In this document: positions 9,780-17,481 of the stretch, one piece after another
Layout of the letters: each line of letters opens with the position of its first letter
How positions within the stretch are numbered: position 1 is the first letter of the stretch
NCBI GenBank assembly: GCA_947643165.1
Contig: CANRVB010000009.1
Location: 1-64,000 of the forward strand
Direction: 5' to 3'
Length of the DNA stretch: 64,000 nt
Source of the DNA: an uncultured Porphyromonadaceae bacterium
Lineage (GTDB): Bacteria; Bacteroidota; Bacteroidia; Bacteroidales; Muribaculaceae
Position numbers and translations under genes: made by a program
Notes under the pieces: generated by a model
What the model was told of the DNA's origin: nothing
Seen by the model: only the letters and a program-made list of their open reading frames with translations
Databases searched by the model: none

Positions 9780-11123
9780 ATGGAATGGCATAAATTGATA
9801 TCAGACAAGAGGTTCGGCATGGAGGATTACCACGATCCTCTGCGCGGACTGCGTGCGCGCAGCGATTTTCAGCGCGATTTCGACAGGCTTGTATTCTCAT
9901 CGCCATTCCGACGGTTGCAGAACAAGACACAGGTGTTTCCGCTCCCTGGTAGTGTGTTTGTACACAACCGGTTAACGCACTCGATCGAGGTGGCGTCGGT
10001 AGGACGTTCCATGGCTACGGAAACATCCATAGCCCTCCGGCCAAAGTATGCGTCCACTGAAAATGCAGCGGCGATCGACTCGATATGCGAGATTGTCGGG
10101 GCTGCCTGTCTTGCCCACGACCTTGGTAACCCTCCGTTCGGCCACAGTGGCGAGAAGGCCATATCCACATTTTTCAGCGAGGGCCAGGGTGCTGATCTGC
10201 GCGACAGACTTACAGAGGCCCAGTGGGCTGATCTGACGTGCTTTGATGGTAATGCCAATGCTTTCAGGCTGTTGACGCACAGGTTCAATGGGCGGCGTCC
10301 GGGAGGCTTTGCGATGACGTATTCCACCCTGGCATCGATAGTTAAGTATCCATATGACTCGATTCTCGCGGGTGACAAAAATAAATTTGGATTTTTCACG
10401 ACGGAGCGCGATTCGTTTGTCAGAGTGGCCGATGACCTGGGTATGCGCCGTCTTGAATCGAGACCCGGGACTACGCGATATGCACGCTATCCCCTTGTGT
10501 ATCTGGTAGAAGCGGCGGATGATATTTGTTATGAGGTTATGGATATCGAGGATGCCCATAAGCTTGGGATCATTCCGACGGAGCGGGTTATAGAGCGTTT
10601 TCTTGATTTTTTTGATGCTAACGTGCAGATACACAAGCTGGAACGTATGTCGCGAGTGGATGATCCGAACGAGAAGATAGGGTATCTGCGGTCGGCTGTA
10701 ATAGGATCGCTGGTGGAGGCATGCTCGACGGTATTCGTTGAGAATGAGGAGGTTATACTGGCTGGAGAGTTCGAGGGCAGTCTGCTGAAGCATATACCGG
10801 AGAGAATGCGCGAGGCATATGGGAAATGCAGTAGACTGTCGTGCGAACGGATATACCAATCGCCTGATGTAGTGGACATTGAGCTCGCGGGCAACCGGAT
10901 CATATCGTATCTGCTGGGATCGCTGGTGGAGGCGGTGGTGAATCCGACGCTGAATTATTCGCGGTTGTTGCTGAGCAAAGTGCCTGAGCAGTACGATGTC
11001 AGGGCTAAGGATCTGTTCACCCGACTGCAGGCTGTGGTGGATCATGTGTCGGCGATGACAGACGTCTATGCGCTGGATTTGTACCGTCGTCTCAACGGTA
11101 TGAGCCTGAAAATCAATTACTAA
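9780..11123 (+). CDS. dgt: Deoxyguanosinetriphosphate triphosphohydrolase
   Basis: HD-domain dNTPase of 447 residues that releases tripolyphosphate from dGTP. SPFRRLQNKTQVFPL (about 40-54), NRLTHSIEVA with the first metal His (about 62-71) and CLAHDLGNPPFGHSGE (about 110-125) form the dGTPase/HD signature. Full length for the family. The 3' third uses noticeably more G-ending codons than the 5' part, a trend that continues into the genes downstream. Gap of 61 bases to the GH97 gene. Confidence 0.93.
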   Translation: MEWHKLISDKRFGMEDYHDPLRGLRARSDFQRDFDRLVFSSPFRRLQNKTQVFPLPGSVFVHNRLTHSIEVASVGRSMATETSIALRPKYASTENAAAIDSICEIVGAACLAHDLGNPPFGHSGEKAISTFFSEGQGADLRDRLTEAQWADLTCFDGNANAFRLLTHRFNGRRPGGFAMTYSTLASIVKYPYDSILAGDKNKFGFFTTERDSFVRVADDLGMRRLESRPGTTRYARYPLVYLVEAADDICYEVMDIEDAHKLGIIPTERVIERFLDFFDANVQIHKLERMSRVDDPNEKIGYLRSAVIGSLVEACSTVFVENEEVILAGEFEGSLLKHIPERMREAYGKCSRLSCERIYQSPDVVDIELAGNRIISYLLGSLVEAVVNPTLNYSRLLLSKVPEQYDVRAKDLFTRLQAVVDHVSAMTDVYALDLYRRLNGMSLKINY

Positions 11124-11184
11124 GCTCGGAGATCCGGAAGTGGATCGCGAGGTGTTACCGATCAAATCATTCAATTGTCTGAAA

Positions 11185-12747
11185 ATGAACCGTTTGCTAA
11201 TTTTGATGATCGTGCTTGCAGGTGCTATGCCGATCATGTCCCGAGAGCTTGAACTGACATCGCCCGACGGCCGTATAAAAGTCGGAATCGATGCGGGAAA
11301 GGAGACCGTGTACACTGTGAGTCTGGATGGGGATACTGTGATTCCGTCGGCCCAGCTGGGTCTGACTCTTGGCGACGGGAGACATATAGGCCGTGATGTG
11401 AAGGTGACGGGTGTGAAGAGAGGTAGTGCTGACCGGATGGTCGCGTCGCCCTTTTACCGTGCTTCGGAGATCCGGGATAATTACAATGAGCTGTCGTTCG
11501 GCTTGGCGAAGAACTGGCGGGTGACTTTCCGGGCGTACAATGATGGTGTGGCTTACAGGTTCGAGACTACGGAGAGGTCGGCGCAGAAGGTGGTCGACGA
11601 GACGGTGTGTGTTACGTTTGCGGGTGATCCGGAGGCAGTGGTTCCATACGTGATGTCGCGCTCGAAGTCGGCGGAGTCGTTTGAGACGCAGTTTTTCAAT
11701 TCGTTCGAGAATACGTATACGGAGGGCGCGTTGTCGTCGCTTGACAGCAACAGGCTCATATTTCTGCCGGGTATAGTCGAGGCTGTCCCGGGGGTGAAGG
11801 TTTGTTTCACGGAGTCGGATCTGATAGACTATCCGGGTATGTATCTGAATGCTCCGGGCGGGGGCGTGATGCGTGGTGTGTTTGCTCCGCGTCCGAAGAC
11901 TTTCAGTCAGGGTGGTCATAATAATCTGCAGATGCTCGTGACGGAGCGTGAGGATCATATAGCGGAGATACAGGGACCCCGGAGCCTGCCGTGGCGTATA
12001 GCTGTGATAGCCGACGATGATGTGACGCTCGCGTCGACGGACCTGACGTATCTGCTTGCGGCTCCGTCGCGAGTGGATGATATATCGTGGATACGTCCGG
12101 GCAAGGTTGCGTGGGACTGGTGGAACAACTGGAACATAGACGGTGTGAACTTTGAGTCGGGTATCAATAATGATACTTACAAGTATTATATAGATTTTGC
12201 GTCGGCGAACGGGATAGAGTATGTGATACTTGACGAGGGGTGGGCTGTAAACAAGAAGGCTGATCTGATGGCTGTGGTGCCTGAGATAGACTTAGCGGAG
12301 CTTGTGGCTTACGGAAAGGACCGGAATGTGGGAATAATACTGTGGGCGGGCTACCATGCTTTTGACAGGGATATGGAGAATGTGTGCCGTCACTATTCGG
12401 ATATGGGCGTGAAGGGGTTTAAGGTGGACTTTATGGATCATGATGACCAGGTGATGACGGATTTCAACCGTCGGGCGGCGGAGATGTGCGCGCGGTATCA
12501 TCTGATACTGGATCTTCACGGGACGTCGAAGCCTGCGGGTTTGAACCGGACGTATCCGAATGTGCTGAATTTTGAGGGTGTGAACGGACTGGAGCAGATG
12601 AAGTGGGCTCCGGATACGCTGGATCAGGTGAAGTATGATGTGATGATTCCGTATCTGCGTCAGGTTGCGGGTCCGATGGACTATACGCAGGGGCAATGCG
12701 GAATGCGTCGCGTGGAAGTTATTATCCGAGCAACAGTGAGCCGATGA
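11185..12747 (+). CDS. Glycoside hydrolase family 97, C-terminus lost by frameshift
   Basis: Secreted or periplasmic alpha-glycosidase of family GH97. I start at the ATG at 11185 because MNRLLILMIVLAGAMPIMS is a good signal peptide; an earlier in-frame start at 11140 would spoil it. Visible family landmarks are PGKVAWDWWNNWNIDG near residue 307, VILDEGWAV near 350, GFKVDFMDHDDQ near 410 and LNFEGVNGLEQMKWAP near 460. The Asp in KVDFMD matches the nucleophile of the retaining, alpha-galactosidase-like branch (family knowledge). After MDYTQG the frame runs out at 12747; one extra base in the G run at 12690-12693 would join it to the frame that ends at 13172 and give about 662 residues. Confidence 0.88.
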   Translation: MNRLLILMIVLAGAMPIMSRELELTSPDGRIKVGIDAGKETVYTVSLDGDTVIPSAQLGLTLGDGRHIGRDVKVTGVKRGSADRMVASPFYRASEIRDNYNELSFGLAKNWRVTFRAYNDGVAYRFETTERSAQKVVDETVCVTFAGDPEAVVPYVMSRSKSAESFETQFFNSFENTYTEGALSSLDSNRLIFLPGIVEAVPGVKVCFTESDLIDYPGMYLNAPGGGVMRGVFAPRPKTFSQGGHNNLQMLVTEREDHIAEIQGPRSLPWRIAVIADDDVTLASTDLTYLLAAPSRVDDISWIRPGKVAWDWWNNWNIDGVNFESGINNDTYKYYIDFASANGIEYVILDEGWAVNKKADLMAVVPEIDLAELVAYGKDRNVGIILWAGYHAFDRDMENVCRHYSDMGVKGFKVDFMDHDDQVMTDFNRRAAEMCARYHLILDLHGTSKPAGLNRTYPNVLNFEGVNGLEQMKWAPDTLDQVKYDVMIPYLRQVAGPMDYTQGQCGMRRVEVIIRATVSR

Positions 12748-13172
12748 GCCAGGGGACGCGTTGCCGTCAGCTGGCTCTGTATGTTGTGCTTGATTCGCCG
12801 CTGAATATGCTGTGTGACAATCCGTCGAACTATATGCGTGAGCCGGAATCGACTTCGTTTATAGCGGGGATTCCTACGGTGTGGGATGAGACCGTGATAC
12901 TTGACGGTGAGATGGGGCGATATATAGCTGTGGCCCGTCGCAAGGGTGAGAAGTGGTATGTTGGTGGCCTTACGGACTGGACGGCCCGGGATATTGAGGT
13001 TGATCTGTCGAAGCTGGGTCTGAGCGGGGAGCGGCAGGCTGTGTTGCTTCGGGACGGTGCGAATGCTCACAGGAAGGGCTGTGACTACCGGCGTGAGGAG
13101 CTGAGGGTTGATCGGAGCGGCAAGTTGAGGGTGCATCTGGCTCCAGGCGGAGGATTTGTGCTGGAGCTTTAG
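12694..13172 (+). pseudogene. Out-of-frame C-terminal part of the GH97 gene
   Basis: Continues the GH97 protein in the -1 frame: NASRGSYYPSNSEPMSQG, then SPLNMLCDNPSNYM, IPTVWDETVILDGE and the small C-terminal beta domain ending GGGFVLEL. These are normal GH97 C-terminal sequences, so the gene was intact before one base was lost at the G run 12690-12693. As the sequence stands this part is not translated with the catalytic domain unless ribosomes slip there or the run varies in length. Confidence 0.85.
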
Positions 13173-13497
13173 GGAGCTGCTGATAGGGATATGCCGGGGG
13201 GCAATATGGCGGAGGTGATTTAACATGGCGGGGTGATTTAACATGCCAAAGGCATGTCCGTACGATTTTTTGGGGGATTCCATCTCGGCGTTGCTTATAT
13301 GCCGGGGGGGGCGGGCCATGCGATTTTTGGGCGGGAATTATGATGTGCCAATGCGATTCAACATGCCGGAGGCATGTCCGTACGATTTGGGGGGTCCATC
13401 TCGGATTTGGAGGGGATGGTGTGGTGGTGTGGGGCATGCGGCAGAAGTATGGTCTTTGAAACGGGAATACGCGTGTGGGGATGAGATGATAGATTGA
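13173..13497 (+). repeat. REP cluster 1 (two full REP copies plus degenerate ones)
   Basis: Non-coding stretch after the GH97 stop. Full copies have arms ACATGCC and GGCATGT around a three-base loop, then CCGTACGA: hairpins at 13241-13257 (loop AAA) and 13361-13377 (loop GGA). They are 120 bases apart; between them is a degenerate copy (ATGCC...GCCATGCGATTTTT, about 13294-13330). Further decayed pieces precede the first copy. Runs of G and T after each hairpin differ in length between copies. All point the same way. Confidence 0.85.
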
Positions 13498-13549
13498 GGT
13501 TTTTTTGAATTGTTAGTTTTTATATAGATGTGTTAACTATATTAAATTG

Positions 13550-13557
13550 TATATTTG
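13550..13557 (+). promoter_or_regulatory. Candidate -7 box of lipoprotein gene 1
   Basis: TATATTTG lies 24 bases before the ATG at 13581 within an AT-rich leader that is repeated almost exactly before lipoprotein gene 3. No clear -33 element at the usual distance. Confidence 0.4.
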
Positions 13558-13580
13558 AGGCGAAACATAAAACTAAGACC

Positions 13581-14186
13581 ATGAAGAAGATAATGAGACT
13601 TATTGCGGCTATTGGCGCTGTTTGCTGTATTCTGCAAGCACAGGGTTGTCAGAACGATGCAGAGGGGGTTCAGAACCATACGCAGAGTGATCAGAACTAT
13701 ACCCAAATAGTATGTAATGATTCTATAACTCTGCGAATTCGTGCAATAGATAAGAAAACGGGCAAAACAATACTCCATCCACGGTTCTCTGTAGAATATA
13801 TGGATTCGCTTGGAGATCGGAAGATGCTGGACATGGCGAGTCGCGGGGGCGTTAACAACGATGATATTTCGCGGTATTGGATATATGAGGATGAGACGGG
13901 TGAGTATGGTGTGTGGAAAATAGGTCTGCCCTCGGAGGGTGAGTATGATTTGAATATTACCATCGGGTGTTGGAATATATATTCTGACCAGTTCGGTAAT
14001 CTCAGAGATATGCCAAACTACAGGTGGAAGGGTGGAAATGCAAAAGTGAACACGCGCGATCTGAGGGGCAACGCTGAGTACACGCTTGAGGATGTAGTGC
14101 TCGAGCGGACAACAAAGAGGGACCTGGAATCGGAAGATATGAAGGGAGTCATCAAGTTTTTCAAGGAACAATTGGATCTTTGGTGA
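13581..14186 (+). CDS. Small lipoprotein of unknown family, paralogue 1
   Basis: I do not recognise this family. The 201-residue protein starts with MKKIMRLIAAIGAVCCILQ and a probable lipidated Cys (AQGC, residue 23). The mature part looks all-beta: SITLRIRAIDKKTGK, ILHPRFSVEYMDS, SRYWIYEDETGEYGVWKIG, MPNYRWKGGNAKVNTRDLRG, then a charged helix-like end GVIKFFKEQLDLW. A strand pattern of this kind suggests an Ig-like or carboxypeptidase-regulatory-like fold (inference). The leader and first codons match paralogue 3, whereas the 3' third matches paralogue 2, so the gene looks like a recombinant. I start at 13581 because earlier in-frame codons overlap the -7 box. Confidence 0.75.
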   Translation: MKKIMRLIAAIGAVCCILQAQGCQNDAEGVQNHTQSDQNYTQIVCNDSITLRIRAIDKKTGKTILHPRFSVEYMDSLGDRKMLDMASRGGVNNDDISRYWIYEDETGEYGVWKIGLPSEGEYDLNITIGCWNIYSDQFGNLRDMPNYRWKGGNAKVNTRDLRGNAEYTLEDVVLERTTKRDLESEDMKGVIKFFKEQLDLW

Positions 14187-14263
14187 AGTATGATTCCGGG
14201 ATATGGTCCATCTGTATGGATCTGGGATCAATTAGATATGAGGCGAAACATAAAACTAAGACC

Positions 14264-14839
14264 ATGAAAAAGATAATGAGACTTATTGCTGCTATTGTGG
14301 TAGGGGTGGCGGCTATTGGCACCGGGGGCTGTACACATAATGGTCCGGCAGATGCGCCGGAGATAGGTTGTGACTCGGTGACTATACGGGTATGTACGAT
14401 AGACAAGAAAACGCGTAAGGCGATTCTGCATCCGCGGTTCTCGGTTGAATATATAGACTCGGAGGGTAACAGTCGTATATATGACAAGGCAAGCGGTGTG
14501 GCTATTGATGAGCCTTATAATTCACGATATTGGATATATGAGGATGAGACGGGTGAGTATGGTGAGTGGAAAATCGGTCTGCCGAAGAATGGGGACTATG
14601 ATCTGATTGTCAATGTTGCGTGCATGAGTCTTTATACCGATAAGTTCGGACATCTTGGGGAAATGCCTAATTACAGATGGAAAGGTGGAAATGCAAAAGT
14701 GAACACGCGCGATCTGAGGGGCAAGACGGAGTATACGTTCCCTGATGTAGTGCTTGAGCCGACTACAAAGGAGGAGCTTGAGTCGGAAGGTATGAAGGGA
14801 GTCATCAAGTTTTTCAAGGAACAACTGGATCTTTGGTGA
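14264..14839 (+). CDS. Small lipoprotein of unknown family, paralogue 2
   Basis: 191 residues, same unknown family. Signal MKKIMRLIAAIVVGVAAIG with lipobox-like TGGC (Cys 24). Its first 70 codons are almost identical to paralogue 3 (CTHNGPADAPEIGCDSVTIR onward), while its last 60 codons follow paralogue 1 (KGGNAKVNTRDLRG; GVIKFFKEQLDLW). Only the short leader GAGGCGAAACATAAAACT is shared upstream and there is no -7 box, so it is probably co-transcribed with paralogue 1, 77 bases earlier. Its stop codon lies inside the 13-base microhomology at which the second arm of the duplication begins. Confidence 0.75.
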   Translation: MKKIMRLIAAIVVGVAAIGTGGCTHNGPADAPEIGCDSVTIRVCTIDKKTRKAILHPRFSVEYIDSEGNSRIYDKASGVAIDEPYNSRYWIYEDETGEYGEWKIGLPKNGDYDLIVNVACMSLYTDKFGHLGEMPNYRWKGGNAKVNTRDLRGKTEYTFPDVVLEPTTKEELESEGMKGVIKFFKEQLDLW

Positions 14840-15380
14840 AGTATGATGTGATGATTCCGTATCTGCGTCAGGTTGCGGGTCCGATGGACTATACGCAGGG
14901 GCAATGCGGAATGCGTCGCGTGGAAGTTATTATCCGAGCAACAGTGAGCCGATGAGCCAGGGGACGCGTTGCCGTCAGCTGGCTCTGTATGTTGTGCTTG
15001 ATTCGCCGCTGAATATGCTGTGTGACAATCCGTCGAACTATATGCGTGAGCCGGAATCGACTTCGTTTATAGCGGGGATTCCTACGGTGTGGGATGAGAC
15101 CGTGATACTTGACGGTGAGATGGGGCGATATATAGCTGTGGCCCGTCGCAAGGGTGAGAAGTGGTATGTTGGTGGCCTTACGGACTGGACGGCCCGGGAT
15201 ATTGAGGTTGATCTGTCGAAGCTGGGTCTGAGCGGGGAGCGGCAGGCTGTGTTGCTTCGGGACGGTGCGAACGCTCACAGGAAGGGCTGTGACTACCGGC
15301 GTGAGGAGCTGAGGGTTGACCGGAGCGGCAAGTTGAGGGTGCATCTGGCTCCAGGCGGAGGGTTTGTGCTGGAGCTTTAG
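14835..15380 (+). pseudogene. Second copy of the GH97 3' end
   Basis: A 546-base fragment of the GH97 gene placed directly at the end of lipoprotein gene 2. It has no start, signal peptide or catalytic domain and so cannot make an enzyme. It carries the same four-G run (14898-14901) and hence the same frame break as the first copy, while differing elsewhere at a few positions (for example GCGAACGC for GCGAATGC near 15270). This means that the one-base loss is either older than the duplication or was spread by gene conversion, unless both come from the same homopolymer error. Confidence 0.9.
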
Positions 15381-15795
15381 GGAGCTGCTGATAGGGATAT
15401 GCCGGGGGTGGCAACATGGCGGAGGTGATTTAACATGCCGGGGTGATTTAACATGCCAAAGGCATGTCCGTACGATTTTTTTGGGGGGGATTCCATCTCG
15501 GCGTTGCTTATATGCCGGGGGGGCGGCCCATGCGATTTTTGGGCGGAATTATGATGTGCCAATGCGGTTTAACATGCCGGAGGCATGTCCGTACGATTTT
15601 GGGGGGGATTCCATCTCGGCGTTGCTTATATGCCGGGGGCGGGCCATGCGATTTTTGGGCGGAATTATGATGTGCCAATGCGGTTCAACATGCCAGAGGC
15701 ATGTCCGTACGATTTGGGGGGCCATCTCGGATTTGGAGGGGATGGTGTGGTGGCGTGGGGCATGCGGCAGAAGTATGGTCTTTGAAACGGGAATA
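15381..15795 (+). repeat. REP cluster 2 (three full REP copies)
   Basis: Counterpart of REP cluster 1 in the second duplication arm, longer by one unit of about 118 bases. Hairpins lie at 15451-15467 (loop AAA), 15572-15588 (loop GGA) and 15688-15704 (loop AGA), each followed by CCGTACGATTT. The two intervening spacers are nearly identical and each contains the degenerate copy ending CCATGCGATTTTTGGGCGG. No coding capacity is credible here. Confidence 0.88.
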
Positions 15796-15875
15796 CGCGT
15801 GTGGGGATGAGATGATAGATTGAGGTTTTTTTGAATTGTTAGTTTTTATATAGATGTGTTAACTATATTAAATTG

Positions 15876-15883
15876 TATATTTG
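15876..15883 (+). promoter_or_regulatory. Candidate -7 box of lipoprotein gene 3
   Basis: TATATTTG, 24 bases before the ATG at 15907, in a leader that duplicates that of lipoprotein gene 1 (offset 2326). Confidence 0.4.
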
Positions 15884-15906
15884 AGGCGAAACATAAAACT
15901 AAGACC

Positions 15907-16476
15907 ATGAAGAAGATAATGAGACTTTTTGCTGCTATTGTGGTAGGGGTGGCGGCTATTGGCACCGGGGGCTGTACACATAATGGTCCGGCAGATGCGC
16001 CGGAGATAGGTTGTGACTCGGTGACTATACGGGTATGTACGATAGACAAGAAAACGCGTAAGGCGATTCTGCATCCGCGGTTCTCGGTTGAATATATAGA
16101 CTCGGAGGGCAACAGTCGTAGATACGATCTGGCAAGCAGTATTGCGATCAATGATGAGCGTTCACGATATTGGATATATGAGGATGAGACTGGCGAATAT
16201 GGTGAGTGGAAAATCGGTCTGCCGAAGAATGGGGACTATGATCTGTATGTGTATGTGGGTTGCGCAAGTATATATACCGATAAGTTCGGCCATCTGATAG
16301 ATGTGCCAAACTACAGGTGGAAAAGTAACTGGACTAAAAGGGTGAATACGCGCGATCTGCGAGGCAAGAAGGAGTATACGTTCCCGGATGTGGTGCTGGA
16401 GCCGGCTTCAAAGGAGGAGCTTGAGGAGCTGAGTGGCGTTTTCGAGTATATCAGGGAAAAGCTGAATATATTGTAG
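15907..16476 (+). CDS. Small lipoprotein of unknown family, paralogue 3
   Basis: 189 residues, third member of the unknown family. N-terminal MKKIMRLFAAIVVGVAAIG and TGGC lipobox as in paralogue 2. It shares the middle segments SVEYIDSEGNSRRYD and YWIYEDETGEYGEWKIGLP but has a distinct C-terminus (VPNYRWKSNWTKRVNTRDLR, ending EYIREKLNIL). It is the copy next to the transposase and may be the ancestral one, since the sequence downstream is not part of the duplication. Function unknown; a surface or periplasmic lipoprotein is the most that can be inferred. Confidence 0.75.
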   Translation: MKKIMRLFAAIVVGVAAIGTGGCTHNGPADAPEIGCDSVTIRVCTIDKKTRKAILHPRFSVEYIDSEGNSRRYDLASSIAINDERSRYWIYEDETGEYGEWKIGLPKNGDYDLYVYVGCASIYTDKFGHLIDVPNYRWKSNWTKRVNTRDLRGKKEYTFPDVVLEPASKEELEELSGVFEYIREKLNIL

Positions 16477-16757
16477 GGTGGTGAAAGATGTTATTTGTGG
16501 CGGGTTCAGGAGATAAGATGCGGGAGTTGATCCAATCAAATGCGACCAATATGGTCGAGGTGGTTCAACATGCCGGAGGCATGTCCGTACGATTTGGAGG
16601 CGGAATTATGATATGCCAATGCGGTTCAACATGCCGATGCGATTCAACATGCCGGAGGCATGTCCGTACGAGTGGAGGGGCATCTCGGATTTGGAGGGGA
16701 TTCAATCTGGGGATGCCGCTTGCTTTTTTTATTAAAAACGTGATAATTACATAGGAT
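16477..16757 (+). repeat. REP cluster 3, upstream of the transposase
   Basis: Two full REP copies with hairpins at 16568-16584 and 16647-16663 (both loop GGA), each followed by CCGTACGA, plus a truncated half copy (GGTTCAACATGCC, about 16623-16635) that looks like the scar of a nested insertion. The remainder up to the transposase start is AT-rich and empty. Confidence 0.85.
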
Positions 16758-17222
16758 ATGGAGCAGTACAGAAAGTCGCCGCGTGCAAGATTTCTTGAGT
16801 ATGACTCGGGGGATTATTTTATTACTATCTGTACGAGGGGCAGGAGGCACTATTTCGGCGAAATCGCGGGGGCTGAAATGAGGCTGTCGGCAATCGGTGT
16901 TTTTGTGAGTGATCAGCTTGAGAGATGTTCTGAGTTTTGTCCTGATATTTCTATTCCGCTGTTTGTGGTTATGCCTAACCATCTTCATTTTATTGTCTCG
17001 TTAGAGGGGGCGGTGGTTACGAAGGGGTTTGAACAGCGTTCGCCTATTGCGGCGCTGAGGGGGGCGGTGACGAAGTATGCGAGGGCTTCGGGGATCGATT
17101 TCGGGTGGCAATCGCGTTATTATGACCATATGATTCGGGGGGCCAGGGATGGAAATAATATCTGTGAGTATATTCTTAATAATGTTGCCATGTGGCGGGA
17201 GGATTGTTTTAATGGGGGTTGA
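16758..17222 (+). CDS. REP-associated tyrosine transposase (RAYT, Y1/HUH family)
   Basis: A 154-residue single-domain protein of the transposase-IS200-like (Y1) superfamily, of the kind that binds and cuts REP hairpins as single-stranded DNA. The opening RARFLEYDSGDYFITICTRG, the HUH metal motif VMPNHLHFIV near residue 74, and WQSRYYDHMIRG followed by ICEYILNNVAMWRED near the end are the RAYT hallmarks. It has no IS200 ends of its own; instead two REP copies lie on each side in the same orientation. The start at 16758 is followed directly by conserved sequence. Full length for the family, no stop or frameshift, so it may be active. Confidence 0.92.
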   Translation: MEQYRKSPRARFLEYDSGDYFITICTRGRRHYFGEIAGAEMRLSAIGVFVSDQLERCSEFCPDISIPLFVVMPNHLHFIVSLEGAVVTKGFEQRSPIAALRGAVTKYARASGIDFGWQSRYYDHMIRGARDGNNICEYILNNVAMWREDCFNGG

Positions 17223-17436
17223 TATTTCAGGTGGGACAATATGCATTCAACATGCGGGAGCGATTCAACATGCCAGAGGCATGTCCGTACGATTTGGGAG
17301 GGATTCGATAGGGGGTTGGATATATGCCGTGGGTTGGACAACATGCCAGAGGCATGTCCGTACGATTGGGGGGGGATGCAATAGGGTATTGGGGAATGGG
17401 TAATTTGATGTAAATAAATATAATAAATGTTAAATA
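17223..17436 (+). repeat. REP cluster 4, downstream of the transposase
   Basis: Two full copies, hairpins at 17268-17284 and 17341-17357 (both loop AGA), each followed by CCGTACGATT, plus a decayed half copy at about 17246-17256. Same orientation as all others. The cluster ends about 100 bases before the rimP promoter. Confidence 0.85.
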
Positions 17437-17481
17437 GTGGGTGGGGTGGTGTGCGTGGTGCGGTGTGTGTGGGTGGTGGAG

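Larger units (their letters stand above)
12627..14834 (+). repeat. 2.2 kb tandem duplication, first arm
   Basis: The sequence from 12627 reappears from 14835, an offset of 2208 bases. The GH97 3' part (12627-13172 against 14835-15380) differs at only about three bases. Both arms begin with GGTGAAGTATGAT, which also follows the stop region of lipoprotein gene 1 (14182-14194); this 13-base microhomology marks the likely crossover between the end of a lipoprotein gene and the middle of the GH97 gene. Confidence 0.85.

Noticed and set aside
9972-11315. 447-codon open frame on the minus strand
   Set aside because: Antisense to dgt and the start of GH97; no family similarity.
12627-14834. Composite transposon or prophage as the cause of the duplication
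   Set aside because: No terminal inverted repeats, integrase or target-site duplication at the edges; the short microhomology at the junction explains it better.
15364-15810. 148-codon open frame (and shorter ones) through REP cluster 2
   Set aside because: It only reads through the REP units, so its peptide is repetitive, and it has no start context or relatives.
16488-16754. 88-codon open frame upstream of the RAYT
   Set aside because: Reads through REP cluster 3; composition follows the repeat.
13241-17372. Regularly repeated 30-base sequences as a possible CRISPR array
   Set aside because: Spacing varies (72-121 bases within clusters), the spacers are themselves repeated, the units are near-perfect hairpins with a constant flank, and the gene among them is a RAYT, not a Cas protein.
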